A stretch of DNA of 7,367 nucleotides, taken from Candidatus Omnitrophota bacterium (GTDB lineage: Bacteria > Omnitrophota > Gorgyraeia > JABMRG01). The translations under genes and the position numbers were made by a program. The DNA lies in the NCBI GenBank assembly GCA_013202935.1, contig JABMRG010000169.1, positions 1-7,367 on the forward strand, read 5' to 3'. Position 1 is the stretch's first letter. Each line of letters begins with the position of its first letter. This document shows, one piece after another, positions 1-5,207 of the stretch. A model generated the notes under the pieces. The model saw nothing but the letters and a program-made list of their open reading frames with translations, did not search any database and was not told the origin of the DNA.

Positions 1-1
1 C

Positions 2-61
2 CCAAGGCATGAGTATACGAAACTTTTACTCGACTCAATGCCCGAGAAATTGAAATTATAG
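2..61 (+). CDS. C-terminal end of an oligopeptide/nickel-type ABC transporter ATP-binding protein (OppD/DppD-like), 5' end outside window
   Basis: Only the last 19 codons are present, ending at TAG 59-61. They read PRHEYTKLLLDSMPEKLKL. The 'H-x-Y-T-x-x-L-L-x-x-x-P' pattern is the conserved segment after the nucleotide-binding domain in OppD/DppD/NikD-type ATPases, usually HPYT; here Pro is replaced by Glu. The next gene but one (429-1073) encodes the partner ATPase of the same class, which supports the call. The protein stops about eight residues after this motif, so it lacks the longer tail with a GCxFxxRC cysteine motif seen in many OppD/DppD proteins. It would act at the cytoplasmic face of a peptide or metal importer. 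The assignment rests on one short motif plus context, so the substrate is unknown. Confidence 0.6.
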   Translation, partial: PRHEYTKLLLDSMPEKLKL

Positions 62-69
62 ATCCCTCT

Positions 70-98
70 GTCATCCTGAGCGCAGCGAAGGATCTAGT
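70..98 (+). repeat. REP-like repeat, left end of GIY-YIG unit
   Basis: A 29-nt sequence beginning GTCATCCTGAGC and ending GCGAAGGATCTAGT. It is the shorter partner of the inverted repeat at 384-424, which carries an extra internal segment of about 12 nt. The GTCAT-x-x-x-GAGC...GCGAAG skeleton is also found, reversed, at 5111-5193. It starts eight nt after the stop of the upstream ATPase gene. Confidence 0.75.
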
Positions 99-105
99 GC
101 TGACA

Positions 106-423
106 ATGAAAAGTTATTTTACATATATAATGACAAATTATTCTAAAACACTTTATACAGGTGTTACTAGTGATTTAGAGAAGCGTGTGTATGAGCACAA
201 AAATAAATTAATTGATGGGTTCACAAAGAAGTATAACATAGATAAGTTAGTTTATTACGTAGAAACAAATGATATTAACAGCGCAATAGAACATGAAAAA
301 CAAATTAAAGGATGGAAAAGAAGTAAAAAGATTGAGCTTATAGAGTCTATGAACCCTAAGTGGAAAGATCTGGGAGCATACTTACTAGATTCTTCGCCCT
401 CACTACGTTCGGGCTCAGAATGA
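106..423 (+). CDS. GIY-YIG (URI-type) single-domain endonuclease
   Basis: A 105-residue protein of the small GIY-YIG nuclease family, of the kind annotated as YhbQ/UvrC-N-like. The first strand is 'YFTYIMTN' (residues 4-11), followed by 'LYTGVTSDLEKRVYEH' (16-31), where the usual YIG is YTG. Arg27 and His31 fit the catalytic helix. The C-terminal half has the family pattern 'AIEHEKQIKGWKR' (60-72) with Glu64 as the likely metal-binding glutamate, then 'NPKWKDL' (83-89). The domain therefore looks complete. ATG 106 is preferred over an in-frame GTG at 97, because 97 lies inside the repeat and MKSYFTYI matches the family start. The last 11 or so residues (DSSPSLRSGSE) are encoded by the right-hand repeat and are probably not functional domain. 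The substrate is unknown; a role in moving its flanking repeats is only a hypothesis. Confidence 0.85.
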   Translation: MKSYFTYIMTNYSKTLYTGVTSDLEKRVYEHKNKLIDGFTKKYNIDKLVYYVETNDINSAIEHEKQIKGWKRSKKIELIESMNPKWKDLGAYLLDSSPSLRSGSE

Positions 424-424
424 C
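384..424 (-). repeat. REP-like repeat, right end of GIY-YIG unit
   Basis: A 41-nt sequence. Read on the minus strand it begins GTCATTCTGAGCCC and ends GGGCGAAGAATCTAGT, mirroring 70-98. It can form a small hairpin (GCCC 396-399 with GGGC 411-414). It encodes the tail of the nuclease ORF, and its outer end (ATGAC at 420-424) supplies an ATG overlapping the nuclease stop codon. Twelve outer bases (413-424) match 5182-5193 at 10 of 12 positions. Confidence 0.75.
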
Positions 425-428
425 AAAT

Positions 429-1073
429 ATGATAGAGATTATCAATATTGCAAAGCATTTTGGCAAAATAGAAGCGCTCAAGCCGATAAGTTTTAAGATC
501 GACTATGGTGAGTCTATCGGTATTGTAGGAAAGTCTGGTTGCGGAAAGACTACCCTTGCAAAGATTATATGCCGCTTAATAAAACCTACATCAGGTAAGG
601 TACTCTTTCGTGGTGAGGAGATATCTCGCTTAAAGAAAAAGAAGCTCAAGGCATTCAGACAGAAGGTGCAGATAGTGTTTCAGGACCCTCTTGCAAGCCT
701 TAATCCAAAGATGCGCATAAGAAATATCCTGCTAGAGCCACTCATCATACATAAGAATGTTCTTGCAAAATATAGGGACCAGAGAGTAAGGGCCTTACTT
801 AAGAAAGTAGGCCTAAACTATGACTTAATCGATAAATATCCACATCAACTTTCAGGTGGGGAGCGCCAGCGTGTCAACATCGCCCGCGCTCTTGCCGTAG
901 AACCAAAGCTTCTTATATGTGATGAGCCGGTCTCATCATTAGACCTTCCCATCCAGGCCCGTATTCTTAAGCTCTTAGCCCAACTTAGAAGAGAGGAAAA
1001 TCTTGCCCTATTATTCATATCCCACGACCCTGCAGTAATCAAAGCCATCTCTGAAAGAATAATCCAACTTTAA
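429..1073 (+). CDS. ABC transporter ATP-binding protein, OppF/DppF/NikE-like, short form
   Basis: A 214-residue nucleotide-binding domain. Visible elements in order are Walker A GKSGCGKT (34-41), Q-loop VFQDPLASLNP (83-93), signature LSGGERQ (141-147), Walker B LLICDE (161-166), D-loop SSLD (169-172) and H-loop His199 in ISHD. 'QDPLASLNPKM' is typical of the oligopeptide/nickel OppF/DppF subfamily. It would hydrolyse ATP at the membrane to power uptake with the OppD-like partner upstream. It ends only about 15 residues after the H-loop, so it lacks the roughly 50-100 residue C-terminal extension of standard OppF (around 300 residues or more). All catalytic motifs are present, so it is not obviously dead. 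ATG 429 is chosen because MIEIINIAKHFGK fits the family start; ATG 420 lies in the repeat but is in frame (adds MTN). No Shine-Dalgarno precedes either start. Confidence 0.85.
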   Translation: MIEIINIAKHFGKIEALKPISFKIDYGESIGIVGKSGCGKTTLAKIICRLIKPTSGKVLFRGEEISRLKKKKLKAFRQKVQIVFQDPLASLNPKMRIRNILLEPLIIHKNVLAKYRDQRVRALLKKVGLNYDLIDKYPHQLSGGERQRVNIARALAVEPKLLICDEPVSSLDLPIQARILKLLAQLRREENLALLFISHDPAVIKAISERIIQL

Positions 1074-1099
1074 AAAAGTCAGTGTTTTCTGAAATTTTT
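1072..1099 (+). terminator. Weak possible intrinsic terminator after the ABC ATPase gene
   Basis: TCAG (1079-1082) can pair with CTGA (1089-1092) around a 6-nt loop, flanked by an A-run upstream (1072-1077) and TTTTT (1095-1099) downstream that could extend the stem. The GC core is very short, so the call is tentative; its position right after the stop codon is what supports it. Confidence 0.3.
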
Positions 1100-1177
1100 G
1101 TAATAATCTCAGGTTATTTTTGTTTGTATATGGTAAACATAATTTGATAAAGGTATAGCTAAAATAGGAGGTTTAAA

Positions 1178-1618
1178 ATGAGAAGAGGTTTTTCACTAGT
1201 AGAAGTACTTATTGTAGTGTTAATACTTGGAATATTGACAACACTTGTTATGCCGCAGTTTGCAGCCATGAAAGAACGAGTGCGAGTAGCAGAAGCGCTT
1301 ATAAATATCTCCGCAGTAAAACAAGCGGTAGAACTATATCGTTGTGAAAATAGTTCATGGCCCACTACGGCTGCTAGGACAGCTGATGAGTTAAGAACCG
1401 CAACTCGTCTAGATACAGATATTGAGGATGGTGATTGGGTCTATAGATATGTGTTGAATCTAAACATTTTCCCGACTAGTCCGGCTGATGCTGAGTGGAT
1501 GATACTAGCCATAAGAGATGCATCAGGAACACAATATAATCGTTTGGGTATAGGTTTATATTCAACAGGTGAATGGTATGGTGACAGAAATACCCACCCC
1601 CACACTCCAAAAGGCTAA
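1178..1618 (+). CDS. Type IV pilin / type II secretion pseudopilin-like protein
   Basis: A 146-residue protein with a class III prepilin signal: short leader MRRG, then FSLVEVLIVVLILGIL. Prepilin peptidase should cut after Gly4 and N-methylate Phe5; Glu9 is the conserved mature Glu5. Residues 5-25 form the hydrophobic helix, and 'MKERVRVAEALINISAVKQAVELY' (31-54 region) continues the amphipathic spine. The globular part is small, with one Cys (Cys56) and WPT at 61-63, so no disulfide is possible within the mature chain. A perfect AGGAGG (1166-1171) sits 6 nt before the ATG, unlike most genes here, suggesting strong translation. No assembly ATPase, platform or peptidase gene is nearby, so it depends on machinery elsewhere. 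It could be a structural pilin, a minor pilin or a GspG/GspH-like pseudopilin; the sequence does not decide. Confidence 0.85.
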   Translation: MRRGFSLVEVLIVVLILGILTTLVMPQFAAMKERVRVAEALINISAVKQAVELYRCENSSWPTTAARTADELRTATRLDTDIEDGDWVYRYVLNLNIFPTSPADAEWMILAIRDASGTQYNRLGIGLYSTGEWYGDRNTHPHTPKG

Positions 1619-1621
1619 ACT

Positions 1622-1780
1622 ATAGGGGACGTTTCCCTCGCTCATAACTTATTTTATATCAGGCAGTTATAGTTACGCATGTTACACTTTTTAGCACTTC
1701 TTTTGTTGAAAAAAGTGTAAAGTGCATTGCTATAACTTATTATTTAGCAATAACTTGGGAACGAGTGAAACGTCCCCTAT
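1622..1780. repeat. 159-bp imperfect palindrome, MITE-like
   Basis: Two 71-nt arms (1622-1692 and 1710-1780) align without gaps around a 17-nt loop, at about 73% identity by hand. The outer 22 nt match at 20 positions: ATAGGGGACGTTTC...CTCG on the left, its complement ...GAAACGTCCCCTAT on the right. The inner 11 nt (TTACACTTTTT / AAAAAGTGTAA) are perfect. It begins three nt after the pilin stop and is followed by TTTTT, so the transcript could also act as a terminator. It encodes nothing. The symmetric, well conserved ends with a more diverged middle suggest a non-autonomous transposable element, possibly mobilised by an IS200/RAYT-type transposase elsewhere; this last point is inference. Confidence 0.8.
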
Positions 1781-1787
1781 TTTTTGT

Positions 1788-1816
1788 TTGCACAATGTTG
1801 GGCTTTATTGTATAAT
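1788..1816 (+). promoter_or_regulatory. Sigma70-type promoter for the GNAT-leuCDB operon
   Basis: A perfect -10 hexamer TATAAT (1811-1816) lies 17 nt after TTGCAC (1788-1793), which matches the first three bases of the -35 consensus. Transcription would begin near 1823, giving a leader of about 20 nt before the ATG at 1844. It starts eight nt outside the palindrome at 1622-1780, so the operon promoter abuts that element. The leader is too short for an attenuator or T-box, so no leader-based regulation is apparent. Confidence 0.65.
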
Positions 1817-1843
1817 ACTAACTCTAATATTTATGGGTAGACT

Positions 1844-2302
1844 ATGAAGACTATATTACGAAAAGCAGATTTAAGAGATGTACCTCAGATTCAAGGGCTG
1901 ATAGCAATCTTTGCTAAGCAGGACCTCATGCTATCACGCTCTCTTATGGATATTTATGAAAACATCAGGGACTATTTTGTAGTAGCTAAAGGTAAAAAAT
2001 TTGTAGGTTGTTGCGCACTGCATATCTGCTGGGAAAACCTTGCTGAAATAAAGGCATTAGCAGTAGATACGTCTGCTCAAGGTAGTGGTATTGGCAAAAA
2101 GTTGATAAAGGTATGTTTGAAGGAGGCAAAAGAGTTAAAGATAAAGAAACTATTTTGCCTTACGTATGTACCGGAGTTTTTTAAGCCGTTTGGATTTAAG
2201 AAAATTTCTCGTCGCAGGCTGCCACACAAGATATGGACAGAGTGCCTTCAGTGCCCAAAGTTTCCGCACTGCGATGAGCAGGCAATGCTATTAAAATTAT
2301 GA
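1844..2302 (+). CDS. GNAT-family N-acetyltransferase, ArgA-like (probable short N-acetylglutamate synthase)
   Basis: A 152-residue GNAT protein. The acetyl-CoA loop is Q79-G-S-G-I-G84 inside 'IKALAVDTSAQGSGIGKKL'. 'MLSRSLMDIYENIRDYFV' (29-46), 'GCCALHICWENLAEIKALAV' (55-74) and the tail 'LPHKIWTECLQCPKFPHCDE' (126-145) resemble the short, kinase-less ArgA-like enzymes that make N-acetylglutamate for arginine synthesis in many bacteria. The Cys134/Cys137/Cys143 cluster in the tail is notable and could bind a metal. The start lies about 20 nt after the predicted transcription start with only a weak GGGTAG Shine-Dalgarno. The stop overlaps the leuC start (ATGA), indicating translational coupling to amino-acid synthesis genes. 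The family is secure; the substrate (glutamate, glutamine or another amine) is inferred. Confidence 0.8.
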   Translation: MKTILRKADLRDVPQIQGLIAIFAKQDLMLSRSLMDIYENIRDYFVVAKGKKFVGCCALHICWENLAEIKALAVDTSAQGSGIGKKLIKVCLKEAKELKIKKLFCLTYVPEFFKPFGFKKISRRRLPHKIWTECLQCPKFPHCDEQAMLLKL

Positions 2303-3579
2303 AACAGACAATTACACAGAAGATATTAGCTGCACATTGTGGCAAGAAAAGCGTTTCTGCAGGTGAGTTTATAAATGCTAAGGTTGATTTCTGTCTTGGA
2401 AATGATATTACAGCACCCTTAGCTATAAAAGAACTTGAAAAAGCAGGTATAAAGAAAGTCTGGGATAAGTCCAAAATCGCGCTTGTTCCGGATCATTTTA
2501 CACCAAACAAAGATGTAGCAAGTGCTATGCAGTGTAAGGTGCTGCAAGAATTTGCACGCAAATACAATATCAAACATTACTTTGAACAGGGTAGGGTAGG
2601 TGTTGAGCATGCGCTCTTACCCGAGCAGGGCCTAGTAGGCCCAGGGGACCTTGTAATAGGCGCAGACTCTCATACATGTACATATGGCGCATTAGGAGCT
2701 TTCTCAACAGGTATGGGCTCAACAGATCTTTCGGCTGTTATGGCAACAGGATGCTGCTGGTTTAAGATCCCTGAGTCTATAAAGTTTGTCTATAAAGGAA
2801 GGTTGTCCAGGTGGGTTGGCGGAAAAGACCTTATCCTCTTTACCATAGGCAAGATAGGTGTTGATGGTGCGCTCTATATGGCAATGGAATTTACAGGCCC
2901 TGCGATAAAAAGACTTCCTATGGATGATAGGTTTGCCATGGCTAATATGGCTATTGAGGCAGGTGGAAAAAGCGGCATAATAGCGCCTGATAGGATTACA
3001 CTCGACTATATAAAGCAGACTACAGGAAGAAAGTATCCACTATATGCTAAGCGCCTATCTTCACTAAATTCAGATAAAGACGCAAGATATCATGAGATCT
3101 ATGAATGGGATGTATCAAAGATGGAACCCCAGGTAGCATGTCCACATCTGCCAAGTAATGTAAAAGCAGTAAGCAAGCTAAAGAATGTGTCGATAGATCA
3201 GTCAGTAATAGGCTCATGTACTAATGGAAGAATATCAGACCTTCGTATAGCTGCCAGGGTATTAAAGGGAAAAAGAATAAACTCGCGGGTCCGTTTAATT
3301 GTTATCCCGGCAACGCAGGCCATATATCTAGAGGCTATGAAAGAAGGCCTATTTGAGATATTTATAAATGCAGGTGGTGTAGTTGAGACTCCAACCTGCG
3401 GGCCGTGCTTAGGTGGCCATGCGGGTATTTTAGCAGAAGGCGAAGTAGCTATTGCTACCACAAACAGAAACTTTGTTGGAAGGATGGGCCATCCTAAGTC
3501 TTTTGTATATCTTTCAAACCCGGCAGTTGCAGCAGCAAGTGCAATCAAAGGGAGAATAACGAGCCCAAATGAAGCTTAA
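2299..3579 (+). CDS. leuC: 3-isopropylmalate dehydratase large subunit
   Basis: A 426-residue aconitase-superfamily protein that, with the small subunit encoded next, isomerises 2-isopropylmalate to 3-isopropylmalate in the cytoplasm. The three [4Fe-4S] ligands are visible: Cys307 in GSCTNG, and Cys367 and Cys370 in PTCGPCLGG. Other hallmarks are GADSHTCTYGALGAFSTGMG (121-140) and NRNFVGRMGHP (389-399). The length of about 420 residues fits the archaeal/'type 2' LeuC form that works as a separate two-subunit enzyme, rather than the 460-470 residue enterobacterial form. That branch also contains homoaconitases, so the substrate is assigned from the adjoining leuD and leuB genes. ATG 2299 overlaps the GNAT stop by 4 nt and the gene overlaps leuD by 11 nt; no clear Shine-Dalgarno is present, consistent with coupling. 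Confidence 0.93.
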   Translation: MKQTITQKILAAHCGKKSVSAGEFINAKVDFCLGNDITAPLAIKELEKAGIKKVWDKSKIALVPDHFTPNKDVASAMQCKVLQEFARKYNIKHYFEQGRVGVEHALLPEQGLVGPGDLVIGADSHTCTYGALGAFSTGMGSTDLSAVMATGCCWFKIPESIKFVYKGRLSRWVGGKDLILFTIGKIGVDGALYMAMEFTGPAIKRLPMDDRFAMANMAIEAGGKSGIIAPDRITLDYIKQTTGRKYPLYAKRLSSLNSDKDARYHEIYEWDVSKMEPQVACPHLPSNVKAVSKLKNVSIDQSVIGSCTNGRISDLRIAARVLKGKRINSRVRLIVIPATQAIYLEAMKEGLFEIFINAGGVVETPTCGPCLGGHAGILAEGEVAIATTNRNFVGRMGHPKSFVYLSNPAVAAASAIKGRITSPNEA

Positions 3580-4060
3580 AGGAAAAGCATTTAAGTTCGG
3601 AAACAATATAAACACAGATGAGATAATTCCTGCGCGCTATCTTAATACTATCGATCCAAAGATATTAGGCACACATTGCATGGAAGATGCTGATACAAAG
3701 TTTTCCATTAAGGTCAAAAGAGGCGATGTCATTGTGGGAGGCAAAAACTTTGGATGCGGCTCATCGCGTGAGCATGCGCCAGTCTCGATAAAGGCATGTG
3801 GCGTCTCATGTGTTATAGCGGAGAGCTTTGCTCGAATATTTTTCAGAAATTCCATAAATATAGGTCTTCCAATACTGGAGAGCAAAGAAGCCTCCAGGGC
3901 CATCAAAGAAGGAGATTTACTGGAGATAGATCTTGCAGATGGAAAGATCATAAACAAGACAAAAAGAAAAGAGTATCTAGCCCAACCCTTCCCTGATTTT
4001 ATGCAGAAAATCATTAAGGCGGGCGGGCTGATGAAATATGTTAAGAGGAGGACGCGTTAA
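3569..4060 (+). CDS. leuD: 3-isopropylmalate dehydratase small subunit
   Basis: A 163-residue swivel-domain subunit. 'NNINTDEIIPARYLNT' (12-27) and 'GGKNFGCGSSREHAP' (57-71) are diagnostic; the latter is the substrate-binding GCGSSREHA loop. 'SFARIFFRNSINIGLP' (86-101) is equally typical. The length of about 163 residues fits the short LeuD that partners type 2 LeuC. The specificity loop after PAR reads YLNT, which does not by itself exclude homoaconitase activity. The gene starts inside leuC (11-nt overlap); a GGGAG at about 3550-3554 is 14 nt upstream, rather far for a standard ribosome site. Its stop shares one base with the leuB start (TAATG). It is part of the leuCDB run and probably co-translated. 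Confidence 0.93.
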   Translation: MKLKGKAFKFGNNINTDEIIPARYLNTIDPKILGTHCMEDADTKFSIKVKRGDVIVGGKNFGCGSSREHAPVSIKACGVSCVIAESFARIFFRNSINIGLPILESKEASRAIKEGDLLEIDLADGKIINKTKRKEYLAQPFPDFMQKIIKAGGLMKYVKRRTR

Positions 4061-5112
4061 TGCACAAGATAGCAGTTATTCCTGGTGACGGAACAGGGCC
4101 TGAGGTTGTAAGAGAAGGCTTAAAGGTATTAGAAGCAGTATCTAAGAAGTTTGATTTTAAATATGAGACAGAGGAGTTTGACTGGGGTGGAGACAGATAC
4201 CTTAAGACAGGAGAAGTCCTGCCTGAGGATGCTATTAAGACACTCAAAAAATTCAATGCGATATTCTTGGGTGCGATAGGCCATCCGGATGTAAAACCGG
4301 GCATCTTAGAAAAAGGCATACTCTTAAAGATAAGGTTTGATCTGGAGCAGTATATAAATCTTCGCCCTGTCAAACTATACCCTGGCGTATGGACACCAGT
4401 AAAGGATAAGGGGCCTGAAGAGATAGACTTTGTCGTTGTGCGTGAAAACAACGAAGGCCTTTATAAAGGTATGGGTGAGTTCCAGAACAAAGATACTAAG
4501 GATGAGGTTGCTATACAGGTATCATATAATACCCGCAAAGGCGTAGAGCGTTGCATAAGATATGCATTTGAGTTCTGCAAAAAGCGCAACAAGAGAAAAG
4601 AGCTTACCCTTTGTGGAAAGACCAATGTCTTAACCTATGCATGGGATCTTTGGCAGAGGACATTTGATGAGGTGGCAAAGGAGTATGCTGATATAAAGAC
4701 AGATTATACTCATGTAGATGCAACGTGCATGTGGTTTATTAAGAACCCTGAATGGTTTGATGTTATTGTAACTGACAATATGTTTGGCGATATAATAACT
4801 GACCTAGGAGCCATGATACAGGGCGGCATGGGAATAGCAGCTGGTGGAAATATCAATCCTGAAGGGGTATCTATGTTTGAGCCTATAGGAGGCTCTGCAC
4901 CTAAATATACTGGAAAAGGTGTAATAAATCCATTAGCAGCAATAGGTGCTCTTCAGATGCTTCTTGAACACTTGGGAGAAGAAGAGGCGGGCGCTGCAAT
5001 AGAAAAAGCAATAGAGCATGTAACAGCGAATAAACTAAAGTCACTTTCTGCAGGAAAGATGGGCTACTCTACCAGCCAAGTAGGAGACCTGGTAGTAGAG
5101 AGCTTAGGTTGA
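4060..5112 (+). CDS. leuB: 3-isopropylmalate dehydrogenase (beta-decarboxylating dehydrogenase family)
   Basis: A 350-residue enzyme that oxidises and decarboxylates 3-isopropylmalate to 2-oxoisocaproate. The start is 'IAVIPGDGTGPEV' (4-16). Substrate arginines are Arg92 and Arg102 (around 'RFDLEQYINLRPVKLYPG', 92-109) and Arg128; Tyr135, Lys187 (GKTNV), Asp220, Asp244 and Asp248 (DNMFGDIITDLG) form the Mg/catalytic site. The adenine loop is 'FEPIGGSAPKYTGKGVINP' (273-291). Where NAD-dependent LeuB normally has Asp-Ile, this protein has Lys282-Tyr283, as in NADP-dependent isocitrate dehydrogenase. This branch is commonly annotated as LeuB; threo-isocitrate or homoisocitrate dehydrogenase are alternatives. 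GAGGAGG (4045-4051) lies 8 nt upstream of the ATG, giving it the best ribosome site of the leu genes. Confidence 0.88.
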   Translation: MHKIAVIPGDGTGPEVVREGLKVLEAVSKKFDFKYETEEFDWGGDRYLKTGEVLPEDAIKTLKKFNAIFLGAIGHPDVKPGILEKGILLKIRFDLEQYINLRPVKLYPGVWTPVKDKGPEEIDFVVVRENNEGLYKGMGEFQNKDTKDEVAIQVSYNTRKGVERCIRYAFEFCKKRNKRKELTLCGKTNVLTYAWDLWQRTFDEVAKEYADIKTDYTHVDATCMWFIKNPEWFDVIVTDNMFGDIITDLGAMIQGGMGIAAGGNINPEGVSMFEPIGGSAPKYTGKGVINPLAAIGALQMLLEHLGEEEAGAAIEKAIEHVTANKLKSLSAGKMGYSTSQVGDLVVESLG

Positions 5113-5193
5113 GATTGGCCACTCGCGGAGCTCGTGGCACTTCCTCGGACATTTCGTCCTCGGTCGCTTCGCCCTTACAGGGCTCGCAATGAC
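5111..5193 (-). repeat. REP-like composite hairpin element in the leuB-asd gap
   Basis: Read on the minus strand it begins GTCATTGCGAGCCCT and ends GGCCAATCTC, matching the GTCAT...GAGC...GCGAAG...ATCT layout of the repeats at 70-98 and 384-424. It contains several hairpins: GCCCT 5171-5175 with AGGGC 5179-5183 (3-nt loop), GGAC/GTCC around 5147-5160, and GCCAC 5118-5122 with GTGGC 5134-5138. It fills almost the whole gap, starting in the leuB stop codon and ending 3 nt before the asd Shine-Dalgarno. It could stabilise or attenuate the polycistronic mRNA, but no T-run follows, so it is not a standard terminator. Confidence 0.7.
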
Positions 5194-5207
5194 GCAAGGA
5201 GTCTATT

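Larger units (their letters stand above)
70..424 (+). mobile_element. Putative small mobile element: GIY-YIG gene bounded by inverted REP-like repeats
   Basis: A 355-bp unit lies between the two ATPase genes of one transporter operon. Its left end (70-98) and right end (384-424) are related in inverted orientation: both start GTCAT(C/T)CTGAGC and finish GCGAAG(G/A)ATCTAGT when read inward. The gene inside has about 29% GC by hand count over 121-360, against roughly 42-45% in the ATPase gene (541-720). If the unit is removed, the upstream stop (59-61) and downstream ATG (429) would be about 12 nt apart, as expected for a compact operon. No target-site duplication is visible. Mobility is inferred; association of such repeats with a nuclease gene is what the sequence shows. 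Confidence 0.55.

Noticed and set aside
97..105. GTG start at 97 for the GIY-YIG gene
   Set aside because: It lies in the left repeat; ATG 106 gives the family-typical MKSYFTYI start.
70..424. Target-site duplication flanking the GIY-YIG unit
   Set aside because: The bases just outside (CCCTCT on the left, AAATAT on the right) do not match, so no duplication can be claimed.
360..428. Extending the ABC ATPase upstream to an ATG at 360
   Set aside because: The added residues are an out-of-frame reading of the nuclease 3' end and the right repeat, not ABC sequence; the domain begins at MIEIINIAKHFGK (429).
255..458. Minus-strand ORF containing CHSEPERSEGEESS
   Set aside because: This peptide is the translation of the REP-like repeat and an antisense shadow of the nuclease gene; such peptides commonly appear as spurious database proteins.
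1100..1165. Promoter for the pilin gene (CATAAT 1138-1143, TATAGC 1154-1159)
   Set aside because: No candidate -10 has a -35 element at acceptable spacing, and no sigma54 GG/GC pair is present. A promoter is likely but not locatable by eye.
3198..4014. Minus-strand ORFs of 116-125 codons opposite leuC and leuD
   Set aside because: They lie wholly opposite strongly conserved coding sequence, have no domain pattern, and are explained as antisense shadows.
5111..5193. Rho-independent terminator between leuB and asd
   Set aside because: The hairpins are not followed by a T-run, and asd-truA has no obvious promoter in the gap, so read-through is more likely.
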